From Triatoma infestans (Eukaryota; Arthropoda; Insecta; Hemiptera; Reduviidae): a stretch of DNA of 64,000 bases. How positions within the stretch are numbered: position 1 is the stretch's first letter; each line of letters starts with the position of its first letter. Location of the stretch: the NCBI GenBank assembly GCA_011037195.1, contig JAAEAF010003086.1:21630-85629 (forward strand). The letters are read 5' to 3'. Below are positions 54,323 through 64,000 of this stretch, piece after piece. Position numbers and translations under genes: made by a program. The notes under the pieces are model-generated. The model was not told where the DNA came from, did no database searches, and saw nothing but the letters and a program-made list of their open reading frames with translations.

Positions 54323-55612
54323 TGGTATCTATGCGACCATAGATACACCTGATCATATTCTAACGGCTAACAATTGCAAAAATTTGATATATATTTCTTA
54401 TTATGCTTCTCCGACTGTCTTGGCCAATATTCCTTTCCATTTTTTTTTTTTTTGACTTAACCTGTGTTTTTGGATATAACCACTTAGAATAATTTGCGGT
54501 TCTGTGCTATCTCAGACAGTCCTTTAAAAATATACGAATACATATCTCGTGCATTTATGCCGTACTCAATGGCTAGTTATTTATTTGCTATATCCTAACC
54601 ATTTTTAATGAAACTGATTTCTTACAGATGTATGAGCTAATTTATTACAGATTTAGAGCTAATAACTGTAAAACTTACCTTCCATTATTTTTTCCTGAAT
54701 GCTTAATAATTATCACGGTACAATACTGATCGCAAAGAGTTCTTGCAGGTTATTTCCGTTTCAAACTGAGCATGATGGAGCATGCGCAGTGAAACCAGTT
54801 TGCAAACCGTCAGCGAATATCACAAACTCGCTGCAAGAACAAACCTGATGTGTAACCAGTACTTCGATTTAACCGCTAGATGGCACAGTAGCGCCGTTAA
54901 TGATTTGGCGATAAAAGTGTATCAGTCAAAAACTAACGTATCAATTAAGTATGCCATAATCGAGCTAGCTCTACGGATTATTGTCGTGACTTAATCAAAT
55001 GTAAGTACTTACTATAACAATTTAACTACTCGTTTAGAAATATCAAGTACCTCTGCACAGAGATACACGAGTATGAGGTAATTTTTATATTTTTAAGAAT
55101 ATTTACAGCCAAATATACCTGACTCTATCTTTTCTAATTATCTACAAAGTTTGTATTGTTTCCACCTTGAGATTGGCTATTGATTTTGAAATGATTGGTT
55201 AAATAAAACCTGGCTAAATAAAACCTTCTTTATACCTTACCTAATTTTCTTAAATTTCTTAATTTAATTAACTTTTCTTCTAAATAAATTATTGAGCTCA
55301 AGAATTTGGTTACTGATAGTACCTAAACGAAAAAAAGTTTGATCTCTTGTTTTTGAAATATTTTGTTTACACACACCCCATATGTCAACCGCTTGAAACT
55401 TTTTTATCATACACAGGATACCTCAATGATTTTATTCCGGTGAAAATTCAATTCTTCTTCTTATACAATATGGGAAAATAGAAGAGATTTATGTTATATC
55501 CCTTAATATTCTGGAATATTTGAAGTGGAAACTAATCTTAATGTGTTCTTGGTGAGTTTTGATCGCTTGGTTTCGGTAATTACCATGAATATTAGGCCAA
55601 AAATAAAATAAA
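54323..55612. other. no gene recognised; diverged HINE-like scraps at 55290-55450
   Basis: An inverted pair AGTTCTTGCAG (54739) / CTGCAAGAAC (54831) flanks a CATGATGGAGCATGCGCAGTG stretch. GATAGTACCTAAACGAAAAA and TCCGGTGAAAATTCAATTC near 55315-55450 recall the HINE-like family in minus orientation. Confidence 0.4.
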
Positions 55613-56640
55613 AAATCTGATATGAATCATTTACAAGATTTTCTCTTACTGCAATTAATATTCATCACCATTTATACGATTTTCCTCTTCCACCACTTCC
55701 TCTTCTCTTAGACTTGTTTGTAGTTTTCAAATATAAAAGCACCATATTTTCTTTAAAATTGGAATTTGCACCCCAAGTTCCCCTGATAAAAAGACAGAGA
55801 TGATGGGGATACATATTGGTTGTCTCCTAAAACCTAGAATTTATCTAAATGGAACTGTTCATAGCTTCAATTCTGACAATGTTTGTCCTTTATGTAGATC
55901 TTTTAAAGATAATTTGCACATTTTTTTGTTTGCATGTACTGTATTATCTACATTTAGGGGTACTTATTTAAGAAGTTATTTGCGCTCGAATATAAATTTT
56001 CAAGGCCAAATAGAAGATCTTCTTTTTGTTGACAATTTAAATAAATTAAAAAGTATATATTTCTATGTTTGTAATGCATTAAGGCTAAGAGTATCTTAGT
56101 GGCTTGAAATTTCTTCTTTTTTTTTGTTTAAACACAGATTTGACTATTTTTCTTTCTTTTTATTTGTCAGTTACTCTTCCCAGTGGGATAATTATTTGTA
56201 AATATATTATAGAACTGTATGTATTACGGTATTGACTGTTTTATATATATGTATATATATACTGTTATATATATATTACTCTGTAATCGAGACCAACTCT
56301 TACTATGAATTATATACAATTTAAAAGCAATAAATAAATAATAATAATATTGGTTGTCTGGCACACAGTCACTTGGAATATGATTCCATTATAACCAGAA
56401 GACAAGCTTTCTTAATGTCACAAATTCTCCATTTTCTTTAAAAAAAAGGGTTCAAATAAATATGAAGGACATACACATTTATCCCTGCAAAAGAATGCAA
56501 AATTTAAGGGAAATCGTTGGTCAAATTTTCGAGAAACTTTAGGAAAGTTGCACTTCACCAATTAGAGGGATTTTAACAAAAAAAAAAAAAATTTAATAGA
56601 AATCTGAGATAGTTAATCAATCGCATTATCAACCATTCAT
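55613..56640 (-). mobile_element. diverged HINE-like repeat with nested LINE
   Basis: Left end AATCTGATATGAATCATTTA and CAAGATTTTCTCTTACTGCA mirrors TCTGGTGTGAAACACTCACA and ACTTTCTCTTACTCC. After the LINE insertion the sequence resumes with GAAATCGTTGGTCAAATTTT CG, GTTGCACTTCACC and related words. Identity is low, so the right boundary is approximate. Confidence 0.45.
55826..56346 (+). pseudogene. 5'-truncated L2-like LINE with perfect 13-bp target duplication
   Basis: ATATTGGTTGTCT occurs at 55813-55825 and again at 56347-56359, directly flanking the insert. The insert encodes only the C-terminus (55826-56096): NGTVHSFNSDNVCPLCRSFK with a C-X2-C-X7-H-X5-C motif (CPLCRSFKDNLHIFLFAC) and FVDNLNKLKSIYFYVCNALR, then a stop. 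A 240-bp 3' UTR ends AAGCAATAAATAAATAATAA. The motif matches the end of the LINE at 25295-26440 (CPICFKIVSNPLHHLLIQC). It is a typical target-primed, 5'-truncated insertion. Confidence 0.85.
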
Positions 56641-57327
56641 TCTTCAAATTTATGAAAATTTAATCCTGTTAGGTGATAAAGAGACAATGATCACTTTTGC
56701 CTGTTGCGAATTTAATTTTTCTTAATTCTAACGAAAGTGATTTTTCTTTTTCATTATTTTATTATTCTTATTATTCAATTATTGTATTTATTTAATTGAC
56801 ATTTAAATTCTAATTCTAAAGTAATTAAACTATTTATTAAAAATAATGAAAACATGTTTGTACAAACAAATAAGAAGTCATGGTTAGGATTAAATATTTT
56901 ATAAGACATTATTTTCAAAATCCCATTACAATTTGCCCCCTTTGTCTATGCATATTTATGAGTTAACAGAAAAAGTTTAATTAATTATTTTAACTTACCT
57001 CTAACAAGGCTGGAATGAAAGAAAATTACTTTTGTATATTTTGTTTGATTGGAAGTAATTTCTATTTCTGAAGTTAAATTAGCTATACCACGAACGTAAG
57101 TAAAAGAGAAATAACGAAAGAATGAAAAACTTGATAACAATATTAATTATTTCAACATGTATTTCATATAAAAAAATGTCGGGCTTTAGTTTTCAATTCA
57201 ACACTTTTAAGATAGGGTCCCATAAATTGGGAGCCAAGAGTTAATACAGAAGACAGATAATATCAAACTATTATCAATAACCGCTTATAAAATATAGTTA
57301 CTTTTAATAATTTGAAGGTAAAGGGAA
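56641..57327. other. AT-rich sequence, nothing recognised
   Basis: No gene or element end seen. Confidence 0.5.
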
Positions 57328-57545
57328 GGGAATAGCTAAGTGGTTAGCTTACTGGACTCCCACGCGGAGGTCCCTGATTCAAGTCCAGCTTGTTCCAGTT
57401 GTTGCCCCTAGATTTTTTTCTTTCTAGGAGCCCTAGTTGTTTGTAACGAGAGAACACAGTCCGGAGGCCGGCAGTGCACTGAGAAGGCTCCAGGCGCCAA
57501 TGACCATAGATGTTGACGCGCCTTAAATTAAAATAATAATAATAA
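57328..57545 (+). mobile_element. tRNA-derived SINE, family 1
   Basis: GGGAATAGCTAAGTGGTTAG, CACGCGGAGGTCCCTGATTC, AAGTCCAG, a body with an internal deletion (no GATGGACAGTG word), CACAGTCCGGAGGCCGGCAG, AATGACCATAGATGTTGACG and an (AAT)n tail. Confidence 0.85.
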
Positions 57546-57811
57546 TTTTCAAGATAAAAAAGAGAATATAAAAAGGTGAGTTGAACTATAGCGAGGTATA
57601 AAACACTCTGCTTTCTTTATTTATTTTCACCATTCTAAACGCCATGTATTATAATGAAATAAAGAAAACTCATAAAACAAAACAATAGGATTTTAGTATC
57701 ACTGTTTTGGAATAAATCAATATTTCCCCACACTCATTGTCTTCTTTAAGAAATTATTGGTTTAAGATCTATATCAACACTGGAGAAAATCGCAATGGTT
57801 AGTTGGAAAGG
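57546..57811. other. AT-rich spacer between two SINEs
   Basis: Nothing recognised. Confidence 0.5.
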
Positions 57812-58016
57812 CAATGGGATTAGCTAGTGCCACTGCGTTGGACTCCCACGAGGAGGTTCCGGTTTGAATCTAGCAGTGCTGCCTTTATATTTTCTCTTCC
57901 TAGGTGCATCTATAGACAACACTGCCAGCTGATGGACAATGTTGTCTGTAGCTAGAACACACTGCATTGAGAAGGCTTCGGGGCACAGTAGACCTTTCAG
58001 GTCGCAGTGCACTGTT
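57812..58016 (+). mobile_element. tRNA-derived SINE, family 1, subfamily with GGGGCACAGT tail
   Basis: GGGATTAGCTAGTGCCACTG, TTGGACTCCCACGAGGAGG, TTCCGGTTTGAATCTAGC (B box), CTTCCTAGGTGCATCTATAG, GATGGACAATGTTGTCTG. The tail GGCTTCGGGGCACAGTAGAC matches the copy at 46994-47185 rather than the GACGCGCC tail. Confidence 0.8.
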
Positions 58017-58389
58017 CACAACAAGAATCTAGAAAATGGGATGGCTTTGTTGCCCCCAATGCAACCTTGATTTTTTCAGGAAACCCCTCTTCTCTTTATT
58101 GGTTTTTTTGTCTGAGCAGAGGCAGCCATGTTTTGTTCTGTTCAGGCGTAGTCCATCATCTCGATTTTTCACTTTCTCAATTTCTATTGCTTCTCTTAAA
58201 TTTGTTTGTAGTATGTTTATGCTGGATTATGCACTTCGATGCCCTCGAATTTATCTCGTGGCCGAAGTTCTGCAAGTCAGATATTGTGTTCTTTTATTAT
58301 GTCTGATGAACTGAAGTGCTCTTTCATTCGCATTCTGTCTAAACTTCAAGGATCATATAAGCAACAAAACTTTCTGTTTTTTTCTTAGC
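58017..58389. other. no gene recognised
   Basis: Overlapping open frames on the plus strand here have no recognised motif. The minus strand may hold extended LINE C-terminus, but I could not read it. Confidence 0.4.
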
Positions 58390-58860
58390 CGCTTCTTTAT
58401 GAAAAATTTCTCATTTTGGCTCTTGCGCCAAGGTTGCTCTTTGGCGGTAGACGGAGCCACCTGTATCTATATTAATCAGAGATTGCACAGCATTTCCATC
58501 TTCATCCTCTTCAGATCCACATAAAGGACAATGGGTTGAATTTATTATACCTTCTAAAAAGATGACCTTGTAGGTCATTATGGTCAGTGATCAGTCTTAA
58601 GTTCGCAAAATGTTCCTTGTATGGGAGATTCGCTGGTATTCTGGCATCCTGTCCATCTTTTCCCTTGCAATTTTTCCTGGGAGTGTTCCAGCACCGCTTG
58701 CGCCACTTGGGATATTATTTCTTTTTTTACATTGCAGGAAATCTTTAGCCTCCTGAGATTGAGGGAGGGAAGATCCTCGCTTTGCTAGGTCGTCAGCAAG
58801 TTTATTGTCTCTAATTCCCCAATGCCTAAGGTACATTATGTTCAAACCAAATTTCATTGC
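58390..58860 (-). pseudogene. I/R1-like LINE RNase H and C-terminal cysteine motif
   Basis: On the minus strand, 58857-58597 reads YLRHWGIRDNKLADDLAKRG (late RNase H motif with GIRDN-LAD-LA) and SQEAKDFLQCKKRNN, ending SHTRNILRT and a stop. After a frameshift the reading gives LEGIINSTHCPLCGSEEDED (about 58560-58510), a C-X2-C motif typical of the far C-terminus of these LINEs. The RT is missing. The start of this segment is part of the direct repeat D1. Confidence 0.65.
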
Positions 58861-59907
58861 CGCATTTAACCTCGATTAACCTTCATATTGATATTGGGCC
58901 ATGTAAAGTTATGGCAATTATTGCAGCTGGGGAAGGAGTTTGCTAGAATACTGCATATCGCTTGTCCAAAGTGATATCAACTAGCCTGAGTGCAGCCTCC
59001 TGAAGCTTGATGCGTACTTCTGCATCAATGTTGGAAACCCATTTGCGTAATGGTAGGTATCCCTCCGGAGAACTTCTCGCAAAAATATCCGCCCCAGCAT
59101 TACCTCTAGTTCCTCAGAAATTCCTCAGTATACATATTTCACTAATATCACTATTCAGCAATATATCACGTGGTTCCTCTCATATATCGTCTCTAAAGAT
59201 ATGGCTTTCAATTCCTCTTTTCCTGTGTCAATCTTCTTATCCACAATGACCAATTAAGAGATTCCTCTCTGGAATTGTCACTGTCACATTCTTAACGCAT
59301 GGAGTTAGCAAGAGTTGTCTATGATCCCAAATCATTATGTATTTCTTCTGCAGAGACAAAGTTTAGGAAAGTCACTTGCATGGATTATCTTAAAGGGCCT
59401 TGTTTATATTCTCTCTAGTGGTCTACAAGTAATCTCTTACATTGTTTTGTGAGAATAATAGTGCTGGCCATAAAACATTCAGTATTGCTACAGTTCGGTT
59501 TAAGAAATTTTGTCCGTTGGTAAACTGCACATCAAGTATGAGCCTCAAGATATTTTTCATTTTTGAATTATACATTGAATTCATATATAATTAATCTCTT
59601 ATATACATGCATCAATTCGTTAAATTTCATTCGTACTTGGAGTACTCCTGAAACATATATTACCGTAAAAATTTAATCTTGGACATATGACACGATCGCA
59701 ATACTTCCTCCTACAACTGTAAGAAGAAAGGAAAAATATTACCATTCTATTAAAGAATTCTCAGATAATAATGGGGGAAAATAAGGTGGTACTTGTGTGT
59801 GTATCTGTGTTCTGTGTGTAGTGTTTCCACTATCCTAAGTGTGATAATGTATCTATTCTGTCCTTACTAATTAAATTACACCCTCCATTGTGTAAGAGAT
59901 GTTCTTC
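58691..59907. repeat. long direct repeat, copy D1
   Basis: 58855-59907 (1053 bp) matches 61511-62563 with no gap and only three differences seen (near 59577, 59615 and 59647). The preceding 58691-58854 matches 61248-61404 with many small indels. On the minus strand D1 includes another RNase H-like scrap (RGNAGADIFARSSPEGYLPL, about 59110-59050) and a HINE-like 5'-end scrap (GACACGATCGCAATACTTCC at 59688-59707). Confidence 0.85.
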
Positions 59908-61262
59908 TCCACTGTGCTGGACTCTAAATTTAAGACGTCTAAAGAGTAATTTAAATCTCTATACAAGGACACCCTGATAGACTGACGGGCTCTCCGCTCA
60001 CATTCCTCATACTGCCTCATTCTCAAACGCTGCACCATGGTCGACAACTGAGCTTGCCACTTGTCAAAACTATCCAACCCTGAATCAAACTCGCAAGAAT
60101 ATTTTTCCGCCAAGGACATCCAATGTTTAAACCAGAGTACTTTTTTCTTAACAACTTCCAGCGCTACGATTCGGGAAAATCGATGTTGTGGGAGTTTAAT
60201 AATTTTAGTAATATATCGGAAGTGCAAATTTAAAGTAAATACATGAAGAAGAGTGGAGGAAGTTTCCAGAGAAAGCATATAGTTAGGAGTGTATGCAGGA
60301 AGTCCAAATAACTTTTTAATAAAAAAACGGTGAAACCTTTCTAACAAATCATACAGCTGAAAACCCCAGATTTGGGCAGCGTAACACACAATAGAACGTG
60401 AAACCGCTTTAAAAAAATTATATTTAGATGAAGGAGGCACTAATTTATTACAAACAAAATCGGACCATAACCTATTAATGCCAAACTTAGCAACCGATAT
60501 TCTTTCAGCTAGATGATTAGACATAGATAAACGAGATGTCAGTGTTACGCCTAAATACTTGTATTGATTCACAGTTTCAATAGGCGTACCTTTGAAGAAC
60601 CATCGTTCCTTTAAGGAAAGTCTACCACCCTTTCTAAAAACCAGGACCTTAGATTTGTTTAGGTTAACCGTGAGATTCCATTGATCACAATAGGATTCCA
60701 GAATACGAATGTTTCTCTGAAGGGTAAAAGGGTCTTCCGCCAGGAGGAGCAGGTCGTCCGCATACATCAGAGTATTAATTACGGTGCCACCAATTCTTAC
60801 TCCACCCTCGAGCGCCAAAGGCAAATCATCTAAAAAAAGAGAAAATAGGATCGGACTAAGAAGGCAGCCCTGGCGAAGACCATTCTTAACTCCAAAAAAC
60901 TCCGTAATTCCCACCCTACCCCTGACAGCGGAGGAAGCTTCAGAATAAAGGCTTTTTAAAGTGTTGATAAATTTTGATGATACACCCAAATTAAAGAGTT
61001 TCAGATACAGAGATCCTCGATCTACCGAATCAAAGGCCGCCTTAAGATCAATAAAAAAACAGTAAAGCTTGCCTCCGCGACGCAGGAGTTTAATTTCAAT
61101 TGTGTTCATTAAAACAAACAAATTATCCAATGTCGAGTAACCTCTCCGGAAGCCAGATTGGCACTCACTCAAAAGACAATTATCCACGACAATAGCTTCA
61201 AGGCGGAGAAGTAAGAGGCCAACAAAAATCTTTGCAATCGAATCCAAGCACCGCTGCAGCAC
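59871..61262 (-). pseudogene. L2/Kiri-like LINE reverse transcriptase fragment, 463 codons open
   Basis: Minus strand. In order: LDSIAKIFVGLLLLRLEAIV, SECQSGFRRGYSTLDNLFVL (fingers), LYCFFIDLKAAFDSVDRGSL (motif A), NGLRQGCLLSPILFSLFLDD (motif B), INTLMYADDLLLLAEDPFTL with catalytic YADD at about residues 169-172, NQYKYLGVTLTSRLS (thumb), SIVCYAAQIWGF and the linker towards the C-terminal zinc motif. No stop or frameshift occurs in 463 codons, but both ends are cut: the N-terminal endonuclease and early RT are missing at about 61250, and the last 11 codons come from D1. The true C-terminal Cys motif is absent. Sequence pattern suggests L2/Kiri; the exact clade is inferred. Confidence 0.85.
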
Positions 61263-62563
61263 TGGATATTATTCTTTTTTTACATTGCAGGAATCTTTAG
61301 CCTCCTGAGTTGAGGGAGGAAATCCTCGCTTTGCTAGGTCGTCATCAAGTTTTTTGGCTCTAATTCCCCAATGCCATAAGTACATTATGTTTCAAACCAA
61401 ATTTCCCCCCCCCCCCCCCCCCCCACCCCCCCCCCCCCCCCCCCCCCCCCCAATGACCCCACCCCCACCCCCACCCCCCCACACCCCCCCCCCCCCCCCC
61501 CCCCCCCCCCCATTGCCGCATTTAACCTCGATTAACCTTCATATTGATATTGGGCCATGTAAAGTTATGGCAATTATTGCAGCTGGGGAAGGAGTTTGCT
61601 AGAATACTGCATATCGCTTGTCCAAAGTGATATCAACTAGCCTGAGTGCAGCCTCCTGAAGCTTGATGCGTACTTCTGCATCAATGTTGGAAACCCATTT
61701 GCGTAATGGTAGGTATCCCTCCGGAGAACTTCTCGCAAAAATATCCGCCCCAGCATTACCTCTAGTTCCTCAGAAATTCCTCAGTATACATATTTCACTA
61801 ATATCACTATTCAGCAATATATCACGTGGTTCCTCTCATATATCGTCTCTAAAGATATGGCTTTCAATTCCTCTTTTCCTGTGTCAATCTTCTTATCCAC
61901 AATGACCAATTAAGAGATTCCTCTCTGGAATTGTCACTGTCACATTCTTAACGCATGGAGTTAGCAAGAGTTGTCTATGATCCCAAATCATTATGTATTT
62001 CTTCTGCAGAGACAAAGTTTAGGAAAGTCACTTGCATGGATTATCTTAAAGGGCCTTGTTTATATTCTCTCTAGTGGTCTACAAGTAATCTCTTACATTG
62101 TTTTGTGAGAATAATAGTGCTGGCCATAAAACATTCAGTATTGCTACAGTTCGGTTTAAGAAATTTTGTCCGTTGGTAAACTGCACATCAAGTATGAGCC
62201 TCAAGATATTTTTCATTTTTGAATTATACATTCAATTCATATATAATTAATCTCTTATATACATGCATCAATTAGTTAAATTTCATTCGTACTTGGAGTA
62301 CTCCTTAAACATATATTACCGTAAAAATTTAATCTTGGACATATGACACGATCGCAATACTTCCTCCTACAACTGTAAGAAGAAAGGAAAAATATTACCA
62401 TTCTATTAAAGAATTCTCAGATAATAATGGGGGAAAATAAGGTGGTACTTGTGTGTGTATCTGTGTTCTGTGTGTAGTGTTTCCACTATCCTAAGTGTGA
62501 TAATGTATCTATTCTGTCCTTACTAATTAAATTACACCCTCCATTGTGTAAGAGATGTTCTTC
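61248..62563. repeat. long direct repeat, copy D2, with C-rich insertion
   Basis: Second copy of D1. The junction with the LINE lies in the shared word AGCACCGCT. A 106-bp C-rich tract separates the indel-rich first part from the clean 1053-bp part. After 62563 the sequence departs from D1. Confidence 0.85.
61405..61510. repeat. C-rich low-complexity tract
   Basis: 106 bp almost entirely C with scattered A and one CAATGACCCC word. D1 has AAACCAAATTT joined directly to CATTGCCGC at the corresponding place. The proline-rich open frame across it is only the tract read through. Confidence 0.9.
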
Positions 62564-63559
62564 CTTTCATGTTGGATGTGCCCCGTACCGCCAATTTCTA
62601 CGTTCCCACTTTTCCACCTGGCCCTCATTGTCGTTCTTCTAAAAACAGAGGATAGTGAGTGCCTGATGCCAGCAGTCAAAGAGGGCGCACTTAACCTTCT
62701 GTAAACCAGTTAAGAGGCAGGTCAAAGTTTCTTACTTATCACCCAGTCCTATAACGTAACAAAGTATAGTTACTTAAATTATGTTACACTAAACAACTAC
62801 TATAATTAGACCAGTTTTTGGAAAAGTTATTGTGCAATCGTATGTTGTTAACACTTCTTTCTACTTTAGTGACACTAATTTCCAAAACTATTGCTATCAG
62901 CATCATTGTAATATGCTATTATAAAAAAAAAGTTAATTATGATAATAGTCTAAGAGCTGCGTCTTCACTTTTATCGTTACCATTATTTTCTAAAGACTTG
63001 AGAATTTAATGCTTAACTAAAGTGATATAGGCAGGAGTAAATCCAAGATATATCCCATTAAATTTTGGCAAACACATGAAGCCTACTAGACAATTCTCTT
63101 CAACAATGAAGCTGTGATATATTAACCTGCTTTCACTTATCGATCTCTTTGAAATGTAGAGGTCGAACTTTCTTCGTCCTTCTTATAGGTTTCTAATTCT
63201 AAGAATTTTGATTGCTGCTTGAGATATCACTATTCAACACTTATGTTATATTTCCTAACAAGTTTTGATACCTAGACAAAAAAATTGTCTGCGTCCATTC
63301 CTGTTAAAGATCTAGGTTTTTTATTGAAACAAAAAACCGGAAAATTCATTATTTTATATATATTTGGGAGGAAGATTTGTTGGTAAAAAAAAAATTACAA
63401 GTAAGAAACTGCATTAAATAAAAAAATAGTTAAAATGTAAATTTAGCATTTTTTATATTATATAGCTTCCTGTGATTTTTCGTTATTGTGATATTTAGTT
63501 CTCTCTCTCTCTCACACACAGACACACACAATAATTTACTCCATCTGAATTGAGAAAAT
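62564..63559. other. AT-rich sequence, nothing recognised
   Basis: A TC/CA microsatellite lies at 63500-63530. A 63-codon open frame at 62818-63009 has no recognised motif. Confidence 0.5.
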
Positions 63560-63932
63560 TATCTAGGAAAAGTTCCCGCAGAAAGAAAACTTAGATTCAG
63601 AAATCGTAGAAAAGTGAAAACAGTTGTCGAACTTCCCACAACCTATTTTCTTCAAACTCAAAATTTGGGCAATACATTTAACTCCTATTATTATTAAACA
63701 GATAATGGAATCATAAATATATTATAATGGAATCATTGTTAAAGGGAGCCTAACGTTATACCCACCGCCCTAGAACACTTATTAAAATGAGTTTCCTCGG
63801 ACATTTTTTTTTTTTTTAAACAAAAGTTGTTGATATATTAAGTTTAAAGAAAATCATTAGAGCCATTTTCGAGACGAACACACACACACAGACCAATTAC
63901 TAAAAACTAATTTTTCAGACTCAAACCTTGTA
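63560..63932 (-). mobile_element. diverged HINE-like repeat
   Basis: Minus orientation: TTTTCTTCAAACTCAAAATT, ACAAAAGTTGTTGATATATT, AAATCATTAGAGCCATTTTC GAG, an ACACACAC run, GACCAATTACTAAAAACTAA and TTTTTCAGACTCAAACC correspond to family landmarks in order, at low identity. Confidence 0.5.
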
Positions 63933-63938
63933 CGAGGC

Positions 63939-64000
63939 ATGTCCAGTAAGTGTACTGAGGCTCTCACGGCCGGACGACATGTTGACTACACTGTCGTGTA
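63939..64000 (+). mobile_element. possible mariner-like element 5' end, cut by window
   Basis: TA followed by CGAGGCATGTCCAGTAAGTG and then TACTGAGGCTCTCACGGCCG. The ACGAGG..TGTCCA.(A/T)AAGT pattern after a TA is the style of mariner terminal inverted repeats as I remember them. The rest of the element lies outside the window, so this is tentative. Confidence 0.4.

Noticed and set aside
9111..58016. tRNA genes at the SINE heads
   Set aside because: A and B boxes are present but the acceptor stems and anticodon arms do not form, and a common non-tRNA body follows each head.
61354..61602. Proline-rich 82-codon protein
   Set aside because: It is the 106-bp C-rich tract translated.
58855..62563. 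Reading D1 and D2 as the two LTRs of a retrotransposon
   Set aside because: The sequence between them is a LINE RT without gag, protease, integrase or a primer-binding site, and D contains LINE and HINE-like scraps rather than promoter and polyadenylation features.
1..64000. CRISPR array, operon or prokaryotic system
   Set aside because: No regular repeat-spacer array, no ribosome-binding sites and no clustered genes; composition and elements are eukaryotic.

Overview
The window reads as arthropod nuclear DNA, most likely insect; the species cannot be named from sequence alone. It is very AT-rich and has no bacterial gene organisation, no rRNA, no intact tRNA and no host gene I can recognise. 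Almost everything identifiable is a transposable element or its debris. The mix fits an insect-type genome: tRNA-derived SINEs, LINEs of at least four groups (L2/Kiri-like, RTE-like, Jockey-like, and I/R1-like with RNase H), BEL/Pao and Ty1/copia fragments, solo LTRs, a pogo/Tigger remnant, a Ginger/KRBA2-like integrase transposon, fold-back elements and a mariner-like end.

The dominant component is one family of about 1 kb non-coding repeats, present as about ten clear copies and several diverged ones on both strands (best copy 27051-28051). It has ACTTTCTCTTACTCC at its 5' end, the inverted copy GGAGTAAGAGAAAGT near its 3' end, a 3' hairpin GTGTGAGTGTTTCACAC followed by CAGAT and a T run, an internal TG microsatellite, and a body made of two related units of about 296 bp. 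This matches the architecture of Helentron-associated elements (HINE, like Drosophila DINE-1). One copy (29552-30522) splits a LINE reverse transcriptase, so its pre-insertion site can be read directly: a T tract.

Layout. 0-9 kb: a Penelope-type 3'-end fragment with a hammerhead-like motif, a minisatellite, LTR-like segments and an inverted-repeat transposon (3333-4239) enclosing a broken KRBA2-like integrase N-terminal region. 9-16 kb: SINEs, one inserted in a HINE copy with a perfect 14-bp target duplication. 16-21 kb: an I/R1-like LINE, a HINE copy, and a Jockey-like LINE whose 3' UTR holds a 601-bp solo LTR. 21-27 kb: an inverted repeat carrying SINEs, a 694-bp fold-back and an L2-like LINE end. 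27-33 kb: three HINE copies. 34.6-37.5 kb: a nest of I-like LINE, BEL/Pao and RTE-like LINE. 40-46 kb: a Jockey-like LINE, two HINE copies, copia debris, a LINE tail and a pogo remnant. 47-52 kb: RTE-like LINEs and an 851-bp fold-back. 53-58 kb: a small inverted repeat, a LINE with a 13-bp target duplication, and SINEs. 58.4-62.6 kb: a 463-codon L2-like RT fragment between two nearly identical 1-kb direct repeats, one with a 106-bp C-rich tract, possibly an assembly artefact. The window ends in a probable mariner terminus.

Nothing here works together as a pathway. What the region records is a layered history of insertions, and their order can partly be read from the nesting. No ORF is a complete gene; the longest open frame (59871-61262) is an RT fragment truncated at both ends.
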